This document shows positions 36,653 to 44,001 of a DNA stretch of 44,001 bases, one piece after another (position 1 is the first letter of the stretch; every line of letters begins with the position of its first letter). The notes under the pieces were generated by a model. That model did no database searches, was not told the origin of the DNA, and saw nothing but the letters and a program-made list of their open reading frames with translations. The DNA lies in the NCBI GenBank assembly GCA_027306525.1, contig DAHUZM010000003.1:1-44001 (forward strand). The letters run 5' to 3'. The stretch is from Acidimicrobiaceae bacterium. Its GTDB lineage: Bacteria; Actinomycetota; Acidimicrobiia; Acidimicrobiales; RAAP-2. The position numbers were made by a program, and so were the translations under genes.

Positions 36653-36758
36653 CTGCGGCCTCGGCGCGGCACGACCGACGGGTTCGGACGGGGTACCTGC
36701 TCTAGCGTCTGGCGTGAGAGCGCCGGGATGCGGGCGACGCAGGGTTCCGGAGGGGATA

Positions 36759-37565
36759 TTGAGCGACGCATCGACCGGCGGCCTCGTGTTGAGCGACATC
36801 GAGGTGGCCTTTGGCGGCCTGACCGCTCTCGACCACGTGTCACTCTCGGCGGGTCCGGGCGAGGTCGTGGGGGTGATCGGGCCGAACGGCGCCGGCAAGA
36901 CCACGCTCTTCAATGTGATCTGCGGGTTCGTCAGGCCCGATTCGGGCACGATCAGCTACGCCGGCCACGCCATGGGCCGTCACCAGCCACACCGGCTCGC
37001 CAAACTGGGGATCGCCCGAACCCTGCAAGGGGTTGGGCTGGTCCCTGGGTTGAGCGTGGTCGAGAACGTGATGCTCGGCGCCCAACGCAAGGTGCGTAGC
37101 GACTTCGCGTCGGCGCTCTTCGGACTCGCTCGCTCGAGCCGCGAGGAGTCGGCGCTCCGCAGTCAGGCCCTGGAGCTGCTCGGCGAGCTCGGGATCGCCG
37201 AGCACGCGACCAAGATGCCGACGGCGCTCCCCTACGGGGTCCAAAAGCGGGTCTCTTTGGCCCGGGCTCTGATCGCCGAGCCGACGCTCTTGCTGCTCGA
37301 CGAGCCGGCGAGCGGTCTCTCTGCAGACGACATGGCCGAGCTCGGCCAGCTGCTGCGGAGGCTCCGCGAGCGGATGGGCGTCCTCCTGGTCGAGCACCAC
37401 ATGGACCTGGTCATGTCCACCTGCGACCGCATCGTCGTGCTCAACTTCGGGCGGGTCATCGCCTCGGGGGTCCCCGAATCGGTGCGGGCCGACCCCGAGG
37501 TCACGCGCGCCTACCTCGGAGAGGAGGTCCGCGGCGCGGACGAGGGCGGTACCGCCGGTGCTTGA
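36759..37565 (+). CDS. livG: Branched-chain amino acid-type ABC transporter ATPase LivG
   Basis: 268 residues. Walker A GPNGAGKT (41-48), signature region LPYGVQKRVSLARAL in place of the usual LSYGQQR, Walker B TLLLLDEPASGL, and the LivG-specific C-terminal extension. TTG 36759 is chosen: CGGAGGGG precedes it and it adds only a short N-terminus before VLSDIEVAFGGLTALDHV; GTG 36786 is an alternative. First gene of livGFHMK; its end overlaps livF by eight bases. The transporter belongs to the HAAT family, which also includes urea and amide carriers. Confidence 0.92.
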   Translation: MSDASTGGLVLSDIEVAFGGLTALDHVSLSAGPGEVVGVIGPNGAGKTTLFNVICGFVRPDSGTISYAGHAMGRHQPHRLAKLGIARTLQGVGLVPGLSVVENVMLGAQRKVRSDFASALFGLARSSREESALRSQALELLGELGIAEHATKMPTALPYGVQKRVSLARALIAEPTLLLLDEPASGLSADDMAELGQLLRRLRERMGVLLVEHHMDLVMSTCDRIVVLNFGRVIASGVPESVRADPEVTRAYLGEEVRGADEGGTAGA

Positions 37566-38265
37566 GGTCTCCGAGCTCTCCGTGTCCTTCGGGGCGGTCT
37601 CGGCCCTGAAGGGGGTCTCGCTCCAGGCGCGCACCGGATCGATCACCGCGGTCCTCGGAGCGAACGGAGCGGGCAAGACGACGCTCCTCCGCGCGATCTC
37701 GGGGCTGGTGAAGGCGCACGCAGGCTCGGTCCGCTACGACAAGCACGAGCTGGTCGGCATGTCCGTCGAGCGCATCGTGCGGGCCGGCGTCTCCCACGTC
37801 CCCGAGGGCGGCTCGGTGATCGCTGAGATGACGGTGGCCGAGAACCTCCAGCTCGGAGCGGTCTGGAGATACGGGCGACGGGAGCGCCAGCGCCGGATCG
37901 GCGAGATCTACGAGATCTTCCCGGCGCTCGCAACGAGAGCGAAGCAGCACGCGTCGACCCTCTCGGGCGGCGAGCGACAGATGCTGGCCATCGGTCGGGC
38001 CCTCGTCTCGCGCCCCTCGCTTCTCCTCCTCGACGAGCCGTCGCTGGGCCTCGCGCCCCTGGTCACGGCAGGCCTCATGGCGGTCCTCGCCGATCTGAGC
38101 AAAGGCGGGGAGATCACGACGGTCCTCGTCGAGCAGAACGCCCGCAGTGCGCTGTCGATCGCATCGTGGGCGGTGGTACTCAACCTTGGCACCGTGGTCG
38201 TGTCCGACTCAGCCGACGCCGTGGCCGGGGACGCCGACCTTCGTCACCACTTTCTCGGGTTCTGA
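37558..38265 (+). CDS. livF: Branched-chain amino acid-type ABC transporter ATPase LivF
   Basis: 235 residues, GTG start. Walker A GANGAGKT (34-41), signature STLSGGERQMLAIGRAL, Walker B LLLLDEPSLGLAPL, and H-loop replaced by Gln (VLVEQNARSAL), which is normal for LivF. Pairs with LivG as the ATPase heterodimer. Overlaps livG by eight bases and is followed after ten bases by livH. Confidence 0.94.
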   Translation: MLEVSELSVSFGAVSALKGVSLQARTGSITAVLGANGAGKTTLLRAISGLVKAHAGSVRYDKHELVGMSVERIVRAGVSHVPEGGSVIAEMTVAENLQLGAVWRYGRRERQRRIGEIYEIFPALATRAKQHASTLSGGERQMLAIGRALVSRPSLLLLDEPSLGLAPLVTAGLMAVLADLSKGGEITTVLVEQNARSALSIASWAVVLNLGTVVVSDSADAVAGDADLRHHFLGF

Positions 38266-38275
38266 GGAGGCGACC

Positions 38276-39154
38276 GTGCGGCTGTTCTGGAACATCACAC
38301 TGGGCGGGGTCGCAGAGGGGATGATCTTCGCATCGGTCGCCCTCGGGCTCGTGCTCATCTTTCGGGCGACCAATGTCATCAACTTCGCCCAGGGCGCGAT
38401 GGCGATGCTCACAACGTTCATCGCCTTCAGCGTCTTTGGCAAGGGTGTGGGCTACTGGCCGGCGTTCGTCGTAGCCCTCGCATGTGGCCTCTTCCTCGGC
38501 GGCCTGGTGCAGCTCGTGTTGATCAGACCGGTACAGAACAAGCCGCCCCTGAACGCGGTGATCGTGACATTCGGCTTGTTGATCCTGCTCGAGGGACTCG
38601 CGGGAGCGGTCTGGGGCAACTCGAATCGAGGATTCCCGGCGGCCTTCTCGCAGAGCGGGCTCGTCATCGGCCACACGGCGATCGCCTTCTCACACTTCGA
38701 CATCTTCATCGTCGTCGCGGTCCTCGTCCTCGTGGTCCTCGTCGCCGCGCTCTTCCGGTTCACCACGCTCGGCCTGCGGATGCGGGCTGCGGCCTTTGCA
38801 CCCGAGGCGGCGAGGCTGCTCGGCGTGAAGGTCAGCTGGCTGCTCACGCTCGGCTGGTCGTTCGCGGCCGTGGCCGGCGCGTTGGCGGGCCTGCTCGTGG
38901 CCCCGACGAGCGTGTTCTCGCCCACCTTCATGGACCTGATCCTCGTGTACGCGTTCACCGCCGCGGTGATCGGTGGCCTCGACAGCCCCGTTGGGGCGGT
39001 GATCGGGGGTCTCGTCACCGGGCTCGCGCTTGCCTATGTCGGCGGCTACCTCGGTGGCGCACTGGAGCCGATCGGCGCCCTCGTGATGCTGATCGTCGTG
39101 CTCATGATCCGCCCCGAGGGACTCTTTGCGCGACCCACCGCGAGGAGGGTGTGA
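38276..39154 (+). CDS. livH: Branched-chain amino acid-type ABC transporter permease LivH
   Basis: 292 residues with about eight membrane segments. Family motif: GLVLIFRATNVINFAQGAMA near the N-terminus, and RMRAAAFAPEAARLLGVKVS (the EAA-like loop that contacts the ATPase), then GGLDSPVGAVIGG. GTG 38276 with GAGGAGG six bases upstream; the open frame before it overlaps livF and is not used. Next gene livM begins two bases after its stop. Confidence 0.94.
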   Translation: MRLFWNITLGGVAEGMIFASVALGLVLIFRATNVINFAQGAMAMLTTFIAFSVFGKGVGYWPAFVVALACGLFLGGLVQLVLIRPVQNKPPLNAVIVTFGLLILLEGLAGAVWGNSNRGFPAAFSQSGLVIGHTAIAFSHFDIFIVVAVLVLVVLVAALFRFTTLGLRMRAAAFAPEAARLLGVKVSWLLTLGWSFAAVAGALAGLLVAPTSVFSPTFMDLILVYAFTAAVIGGLDSPVGAVIGGLVTGLALAYVGGYLGGALEPIGALVMLIVVLMIRPEGLFARPTARRV

Positions 39155-39155
39155 G

Positions 39156-40280
39156 GTGATCAAGCTGCGGCTGCCCGGCTGGGCGCGCCTCCCGCGCCAA
39201 CCGATGCTCCGGCACCTACTCTTCGGCGCGCTCGGAGCGCTGTTCTTCTACCTGCTTTCGAACTCGCTGAGCTCCTTCAACAACTTCCAACTTGGCGAGG
39301 TGGCCGTCTACGCGATCGCGATCGCAGGGCTGAGTGTTCTCACGGGAGTGAATGGGCAGATCTCGCTCGGGCAAGGGGCCTTCCTTGCGGTCGGTGCGTA
39401 CACGATCGGGGAGCTCGAGGTTCACCAGAGCATCAACCTCGTGTTCCAGCTCCTGATCGCGGTGGCCGTGAGCGCTGCGGTCGGATTCATCATCGCCGTA
39501 CCCGCCACGCGGCTGCGGGGTCCGTACCTCGCGGGCATGACGCTCCTGCTCGCGCTGGCGCTGCCGTTCCTCTCGGACAAGTACTCGAGCTTCTTCGGAG
39601 GTGACCAGGGGCTGATCACGCTGCCACCAGACGCGCCGGGGTCGATCGACCCCCAGAAGTGGCTGACCTGGATCCAACTGCTGTGCGCGCTCATCGTTTT
39701 GGTGTTGCTCGGGAACCTGCTCTCCAGCCGGTTCGGCCGCTCCTTCCGGGCGGTCCGTGACAACGAGGTGGCGGCGTCGCTCGCGGGCGTGCACGTCGCG
39801 CGCACGAAGGTGATCGCCTTCGTGATCTCGGCGGCCTGCGCGGGGCTTTCGGGGGCGCTCCTCGTCCTGTCGACCGGGGTCGTCAATACCGGGGAGTTCC
39901 CGCTCTCGCTGTCGATCTACATCCTCGCGGGGATGGTGCTCGGCGGCGCCGGCACGCTGACCGGTGCCTGGTGGGGGGCGATCCTCGTCGTCTACCTGCC
40001 GAACCAGTGGTCCCAGTCGTTGGCCAATGCGTTTCACGCCAATCACCTGGTCGGGGCGAATTTGGCGGTGATCGTCTTCGGGGCGGTGCTGATCATCGTG
40101 ATGCTGCTCGCGCCGGCCGGGGTCCAGGGGGGGCTCCGGTGGCTCGGCCATCGGCTGGTGACGGTCTCGACAGTAACGAAACTTGGCAGTAACATTTCCG
40201 TAGCGTTACAAGACCAACCAGCGTCGAAACAGGATCGTGGCGGCCCCGATTCCGAAACGGCCGCAACCAGCGTCGACTGA
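39156..40280 (+). CDS. livM: Branched-chain amino acid-type ABC transporter permease LivM
   Basis: 374 residues. Membrane segments surround the LivM hallmark GVNGQISLGQGAFLAVGAYT, the ATPase-contacting loop SSRFGRSFRAVRDNEVAASL and the C-terminal GGAGTLTGAWWGAILVVYLP. A 55-residue Ser/Thr/Asn tail extends beyond the last membrane segment, with unusually relaxed codon use (about 40165-40230). GTG 39156 with GAGGAGG at seven bases. Confidence 0.93.
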   Translation: MIKLRLPGWARLPRQPMLRHLLFGALGALFFYLLSNSLSSFNNFQLGEVAVYAIAIAGLSVLTGVNGQISLGQGAFLAVGAYTIGELEVHQSINLVFQLLIAVAVSAAVGFIIAVPATRLRGPYLAGMTLLLALALPFLSDKYSSFFGGDQGLITLPPDAPGSIDPQKWLTWIQLLCALIVLVLLGNLLSSRFGRSFRAVRDNEVAASLAGVHVARTKVIAFVISAACAGLSGALLVLSTGVVNTGEFPLSLSIYILAGMVLGGAGTLTGAWWGAILVVYLPNQWSQSLANAFHANHLVGANLAVIVFGAVLIIVMLLAPAGVQGGLRWLGHRLVTVSTVTKLGSNISVALQDQPASKQDRGGPDSETAATSVD

Positions 40281-40328
40281 TTGGGCCGCATGGGCCCGGG
40301 CCGCCACGCCGGGAAAGGACAGCAGGGG

Positions 40329-41723
40329 ATGAGATTGACGTCACGCCGCCGAGCCTTCGGCTGGGCGGGAAGGTCGGCCGTCGCAGCCACCGTTCTCGCA
40401 ATGGTGACCGCAGGGCTTGGATGGGGTGGGACCGCCGGAGCAGCACCGACGACGGGGATCACCTCGAAATCGATCAACATCGGCGCCACCGTTCCGTTGA
40501 CCGGTGCCGCAGCGCCGGGCTACGACGAGATCGCCCCGGCGATGAACGCCGTGTTCAAGTGGGTGAACGCGCACGGGGGCGTCTATGGGCGCAAGATCAA
40601 CTACAACTACGTCGACGACGCCTACAACCCGTCGAACACCACGACCCAGACCCGCAAGCTGGTGCTTCAGAACCAGATCTTTGCCGACGTCGGGTCGCTC
40701 GGGACGCCGACCCAGGCCGCTGTGCAGGCCTTCTTGAACGCCGAGAAGGTGCCCCAGCTTTTCGTCGAGTCAGGGTGCAACTGCTGGACGAATCCCAAGT
40801 ACCCCTACACCACCGGTTGGCAACCGCCCTACACGGTCGACGGGAAGATCTTGGGCGCCTACATCAAGCAGCACTTCGCCGGGAAGAAGGTGGGCTACCT
40901 GAGCCAGGACGACGAGTTCGGCCAGGACGTCGTGAAGGGTCTCGACATGGAGATCCCTGCGTCCCAGGTGGTGTCGCGCCAGACCTATGACGTCGCCACG
41001 CTGGCCGGTCCTTTGACCACGCAGATGTCGGCGTTGCAGGCGGCAGGCGCCCAGGTCGTCGTTCTGGCGACCGTGCCGGCAGCCACCGCCCTGGCGCTCC
41101 TTCCGGCGGCCGAGATCGGCTACAAGCCCCAGTTCGTGATCGACGCGGTCGGCGCGGACCCGCCCACGGTCGGCCCGCTGCTGTCCGCATTCACGAGCAA
41201 GGGTGGCGGGAACGCCTCCCAGGCAAGCGCGGCGGTGGGCCTCCTCGACGGGGCCATCACCAACGCGTACTTGCCGGCGGAGAACGACGCCTCGAACCCG
41301 TGGATCGCGGTCGACAAGAAGCTCCTCCAGAAGTACGCGCCGAGCGTCTGGTCCAAGTACGGCCTCGACGGCAACACCGAGTACGGCCTCGCGCTCGCCT
41401 ACACCTTCGTGCAGGCGCTCCAGGCGGCAGGAAAGAACCTGACCCGCCAGGGCCTCATCAACGCCATCGCCAAGTCGGGGAAGCGCTTCGTGACGCCGGG
41501 CCTCGTTCCGCTCAGCTACACGTCCAAGGTCCACTACGGCTACGAAGGCGACTCGGTCGTGCAGATCTCGCCGAGCGCCCCGCCCATCGTGACGCCGAAC
41601 GGCTCGTTCCCCGGGGAGACGACCCTGGCCGGACCGTTCGTCACGAGCCCGGGCAAGGGGCCGGTGAAGAAGTACGCCGGGAAGGCCTCGACGCCCCCGC
41701 GCAAGCTCGCCACGACCGCATAG
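40329..41723 (+). CDS. livK: Branched-chain amino acid-type ABC transporter substrate-binding protein LivK
   Basis: 464 residues. The N-terminus has a Ser-Arg-Arg-Arg-Ala-Phe stretch before a hydrophobic segment (VAATVLAMVTAGLG) and an AGA cleavage site: a secreted protein, perhaps by the Tat route. The type I periplasmic-binding fold has NIGATVPLTGAAAPGYDE and QTRKLVLQNQIFADVG. No lipobox Cys is seen, so anchoring is unclear. Uncommon for the family: SGCNCW (two nearby Cys) in the first domain, possibly a disulfide or binding-site loop. ATG 40329. Being last in the operon with a strong hairpin after it fits its usually higher transcript need. Substrate not predictable. Confidence 0.92.
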   Translation: MRLTSRRRAFGWAGRSAVAATVLAMVTAGLGWGGTAGAAPTTGITSKSINIGATVPLTGAAAPGYDEIAPAMNAVFKWVNAHGGVYGRKINYNYVDDAYNPSNTTTQTRKLVLQNQIFADVGSLGTPTQAAVQAFLNAEKVPQLFVESGCNCWTNPKYPYTTGWQPPYTVDGKILGAYIKQHFAGKKVGYLSQDDEFGQDVVKGLDMEIPASQVVSRQTYDVATLAGPLTTQMSALQAAGAQVVVLATVPAATALALLPAAEIGYKPQFVIDAVGADPPTVGPLLSAFTSKGGGNASQASAAVGLLDGAITNAYLPAENDASNPWIAVDKKLLQKYAPSVWSKYGLDGNTEYGLALAYTFVQALQAAGKNLTRQGLINAIAKSGKRFVTPGLVPLSYTSKVHYGYEGDSVVQISPSAPPIVTPNGSFPGETTLAGPFVTSPGKGPVKKYAGKASTPPRKLATTA

Positions 41724-41750
41724 GGCACGGCGAAACCAACACCCGAGAGA

Positions 41751-41782
41751 GCAGGTGCCGCCGGGCTCCCGGCGGCACCTGC
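41751..41782. terminator. Strong bidirectional hairpin terminator after livK
   Basis: GCAGGTGCCGCCGGG (41751-41765) and CCCGGCGGCACCTGC (41768-41782) are perfect complements with CT between, a 15-bp stem. It lies 28 bases after livK and 45 bases beyond the end of the converging Smr gene. No T run follows, common for terminators in high-GC actinobacteria. Confidence 0.8.
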
Positions 41783-41826
41783 GCGTCCGGGCTCCCGCGC
41801 GTCGGCTGGCTGATCGTGGCGAGCCC

Positions 41827-42081
41827 TTACTTCCAGCGGAAGTGGACGAAGACGCGCCCGAAGTTGTGTGAGTCCTTTTCGACGCGTTGGTACAGCGCCT
41901 TGATCTCCTTTTGATCGAGGAACCGAAGGACGTGCTTTTTCAGCTGCCCCGACCCTTTCCCCGGGATGATCTCGACCAGGGTCGCCTTCTTGTCGATGGC
42001 CTCGTCGATGATCCCCCGCAGCGCCCGGTCGATGTCGTGACCCCGGTTGTAGATCTCGTGCAGGTCCAGCTTCAGCTTCAT
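41827..42081 (-). CDS. Small Smr-domain protein
   Basis: 84 residues from ATG 42081, essentially one Smr domain: LDLHEIY (residues 5-11, the catalytic-type LDLHG-like motif), an acidic helix, and the GKGSGQLK loop (41-48) followed by HVLRFL. Stand-alone Smr proteins are often nicking or RNA endonucleases or ribosome-collision factors; which applies here is unknown. The longer frame to 42111 adds ten unconserved residues. Confidence 0.85.
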   Translation of the reverse strand: MKLKLDLHEIYNRGHDIDRALRGIIDEAIDKKATLVEIIPGKGSGQLKKHVLRFLDQKEIKALYQRVEKDSHNFGRVFVHFRWK

Positions 42082-42185
42082 CGGTGTCTCGAGAGTATGT
42101 CTCCCCGGCACACCCGGCGTCGGGCGGGCGATTGCACGCTCGCCGCTCCCCTACGTAGCCTCGGCCTCACCAAAGAGGGGGGGCG

Positions 42186-43091
42186 ATGGCGACCGAGACG
42201 CTGGCGGACCCGGAGACCGGCCGAAAGTGCTTCTTCGATTTCCCCTCCGATCTGTGCGATGGCGAAGAGGTCACCTTCGTGCTCAGCCTTCACGGGGCGG
42301 GATCCCACGGCACCTGGCAGCGGGAGTACTTCCCGGCCCACGACTATGTCGACGAGTTCCGCCTCGCGATCGCGACGCCGAGCGCGCTGAGCACGGAGCC
42401 GAGCAGGCATTGGGCGGCCGACGCCGATGACACGCACCTGGAGAACCTGACCGAGCTCGTCTTCGAGCGCGTCGGCCGCGACAGCGTCCGGGCGTTCTGG
42501 CTCGCCGGGCATTCCCAGGGCGGGATGCATTGCCTCCGGCTCCTTTCCACGGCGTACTTCGCCGACAGGGTCGACGGGTGGCTGAGCCTTTCGGGCGGCA
42601 GGATCGGGCCTGCGCCGAGGGTGGAGAACTTCGGTCCGCCGCGCAGCGAGGCGGAGCGCGCTGCGATGGAGGCCTGGTTCGCTCGGCAGCGCGCCGCGGG
42701 CCCGCCACCCACTCCACGCGCCGATCTCTCGTTCATCTTTGCGACCGGCGAGCATGAGATCGCCGCACTCCCCGAGACCTCGCCTTGGGCCGAGCGCTAC
42801 GGCGCAGGCCCCCGAGTGCGCCTGGAAGACATTGTCGACGAGGAGCCCGGAAGGATCCACGACGCCCGATGGGACGACAATCCCACCCTCAGCTGGGGCC
42901 GAAGGCCACGGCCCGGCACGGCGGCGTTGTACGTGTTCCCCGGCGCGAGCGACGGCAGGATCATCGCGGACGTGGTCCGCCTGGACAAGGGTCACACCGA
43001 GGGTCTCGAGCCCCGTGTCACCAAGGAGCTGCTGCGCTTGATCGTCTCGGCGCCCGGCGGAAAGGCTCGCTCGCTGGCCCGACCCTCTTGA
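42186..43091 (+). CDS. Alpha/beta hydrolase
   Basis: 301 residues. Oxyanion loop SLHGAGSHG (about 34-42), nucleophile elbow AGHSQGGMH with Ser110, and a late His in DKGHTEGL are the serine-hydrolase triad elements; the acid is not clear. The FPSDLCDGEEVTFVLSLHG opening resembles polyhydroxyalkanoate-depolymerase/LpqC-like esterases. No signal peptide, so cytoplasmic; substrate unknown. ATG 42186 with an AGAGGGGGG ribosome site. Its end is 12 bases from the converging hemerythrin-like gene. Confidence 0.85.
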   Translation: MATETLADPETGRKCFFDFPSDLCDGEEVTFVLSLHGAGSHGTWQREYFPAHDYVDEFRLAIATPSALSTEPSRHWAADADDTHLENLTELVFERVGRDSVRAFWLAGHSQGGMHCLRLLSTAYFADRVDGWLSLSGGRIGPAPRVENFGPPRSEAERAAMEAWFARQRAAGPPPTPRADLSFIFATGEHEIAALPETSPWAERYGAGPRVRLEDIVDEEPGRIHDARWDDNPTLSWGRRPRPGTAALYVFPGASDGRIIADVVRLDKGHTEGLEPRVTKELLRLIVSAPGGKARSLARPS

Positions 43092-43103
43092 GGAAGGGCC
43101 CGC

Positions 43104-43720
43104 CTACTCGGCCCGCTTGGCCGCCGTGGGGTAGTCCCTGACGCGATCGAAGATGGTGCGGAGGAGCGATACCACCCGCGCACGCTCGCGCCACCGTGGT
43201 CCGTCGGGGTCGAGCTTGGTCGGCGCGTGATGTCGAACCCAGCGTCCGGAGCTGAAGCGGTCCCTTTGCTGGTCCCGGGGCAGCCGTTGGCCGATGGCTG
43301 GGATGGCCTCGTCGAGCTCCCAGCGAATCTCGGCGCGCAGGACGTCGGCCAAGGCCCGCAGTCCGGGATCGAGTCCTGGCCGGTGTTCAGGGCCATGCCT
43401 GGCACGCCGCGCGACATCGTCTCGACGGCATCGATGTGGCTCCTGTGGCTGGCGGTCTGAGATCGCATGGCGTCCACAACCTCGGAGAGATCCGGGGTTT
43501 CGTTGAAGGCACGAACGACGTCGGCCTGCGCTGCCTCGCGCGTCCCCACCTCTCGGAGGAGCCGCTTCACCAAGTCCCCGTATTGGGCGCGCTTCTCGAG
43601 CGACGTGTGCAGATGCTCCCCTCCGTCGCGCGTCGTGTCGATGGCGGCGAACGTCGCAAGGATGCGACGATCCTCGTTCTCAAGGATGTCGAGCGCGTTG
43701 TGATGGGGATTCTTCGACAC
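43104..43720 (-). pseudogene. Hemerythrin-like (HHE) gene interrupted by a one-base frameshift
   Basis: The first half (MSKNPHHNALDILENEDRRI ... SHRSHIDAVETMSRGVPGM) is read in one frame; from about 43371 the sensible sequence moves to the next frame (DPGLRALADVLRAEIRWELD, ending FDRVRDYPTAAKRAE, stop TAG at 43104). Putting one base back after the GAC codon at 43375-43373 joins them into a 200-residue protein with the HHE-type helix pattern and the usual basic C-terminal tail. Left uncorrected, the first frame runs on to 42992 as a nonsense tail through the hydrolase gene. It could be a true pseudogene or a sequencing error. The family assignment is weak, as several metal-ligand His are missing. 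Confidence 0.65.
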
Positions 43721-43863
43721 GCCCAGTGCCTACCCCGTCGCGAGGGTGCACAAACCCTCTTGCCCGTGCTGACCAGGGAGTTCGTGAGCCCGTGGTCATG
43801 ACGGCGCGGGCATCGCGCCGGGTGATGACGGTCAGGGGCCTCGGCGTGTGACGAAGGCCTGCG

Positions 43864-44001
43864 GTGGCGACCCGGTCCCGCGAACTGCTTGCACTGAAAA
43901 GCGAAATTGAGGCGGGTCGAGAAGATTCGTTGCCACCGGGAGCACTGTCCGTCCACTTTCGCCACGTCAACTTCAGCTACAACGAAGACGATCGCGTTCT
44001 C
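43864..44001 (+). CDS. Start of an ABC-exporter ATPase domain, lacking its membrane domain (partial at window edge)
   Basis: From GTG 43864 the frame reads ATRSRELLALKSEIEAGRED, then a Pro-rich linker and VHFRHVNFSYNEDDRVL at the very edge. This is the junction that precedes the ATPase domain in ABC exporters (family form: VEFRDVSFSY...VL). The same frame has a stop at 43849-43851 only 12 bases before, so the transmembrane domain that should come first is absent. Either a stand-alone ATPase starts here or this is the remnant of a broken exporter gene. Codons are more A/T-rich than the neighbours (AAA, GAA, ATT). Confidence 0.55.
   Translation, partial: MATRSRELLALKSEIEAGREDSLPPGALSVHFRHVNFSYNEDDRVL

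Noticed and set aside
42992-43360. C-terminal half of the uncorrected 242-residue leftward frame
   Set aside because: After the frameshift at about 43371 it is Ser/Pro/Arg-rich nonsense and overlaps the end of the alpha/beta hydrolase; the adjacent frame holds the sensible sequence.
43800-43822. Short inverted repeat CGGCGCG-GGCAT-CGCGCCG upstream of the ABC fragment
   Set aside because: Seven-base GC-only arms are common by chance here, and no T run or gene end is nearby.

Overview
This window is the replication-origin neighbourhood of a high-GC, Gram-positive (actinobacterial) chromosome. Gene order around dnaA, the DUF6049 protein upstream of murJ, DUF5318, a PadR gene beside ino1, and the CwlM-like protein next to trxA/trxB all point to Actinobacteria. 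The divergence of many proteins, the atypical gyrase motifs and the missing sigM suggest a deep lineage such as Acidimicrobiia rather than a mycobacterium or streptomycete. That placement is inference from gene content, not a phylogeny.

Layout. 1-1002: end of a RodZ-like membrane HTH protein. 1018-9937: leftward block dnaA-dnaN-recF-dciA-gyrB-gyrA. The dnaA-dnaN gap has the layout of a bacterial unwinding site, and a tight DnaA-box cluster lies upstream of dnaA. 10182-16413: rightward block rpmH-rnpA-yidD-yidC-khpB(jag)-rsmG-parA-parB, with two parS sites between rsmG and parA. 16570-23964: leftward envelope/redox block (DUF6049-murJ, degV, a small membrane protein, trxB-trxA, CwlM-like pseudo-amidase). 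23992-28861: cca, ino1 and its PadR neighbour, a possible small Cys-rich protein, DUF5318 and panB. 29192-32552: rpsF-ssb-rpsR-rplI and dnaB. 32588-36615: accessory genes (MFS exporter, two PPOX-fold flavoproteins, a Bcp-type peroxiredoxin, a response regulator without a kinase). 36759-41723: a complete branched-chain amino acid-type ABC transporter operon (livGFHMK) with a candidate promoter and a strong terminator hairpin. 41827-44001: an Smr-domain protein, an alpha/beta hydrolase, a frameshifted hemerythrin-like gene and the start of an ABC-exporter ATPase domain lacking its membrane part.

How the genes work together: DnaA, DciA, DnaB, DnaN, RecF, SSB and gyrase start and sustain replication. 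ParA/ParB and the parS sites segregate the new origins. RnpA, L34, YidC/YidD, RsmG, S6, S18 and L9 serve translation and membrane insertion. MurJ and the CwlM-like protein serve peptidoglycan export and its control.

Most notable observations: both gyrase subunits carry, as wild type, the residues known from quinolone-resistant mutants (GyrA Leu at the S83 position; GyrB EGNSAGG instead of EGDSAGG); a DnaA-box/DnaA-trio unwinding element at 8340-8375; a perfect 15-bp palindrome inside parB; a CwlM-like amidase that has lost its zinc ligands and lacks an obvious start codon; ParA and S18 with long low-complexity extensions; and a one-base frameshift plus a truncated ABC gene at the right edge. 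I did not find a clearly novel multi-gene system, CRISPR array, insertion sequence, tRNA or rRNA.
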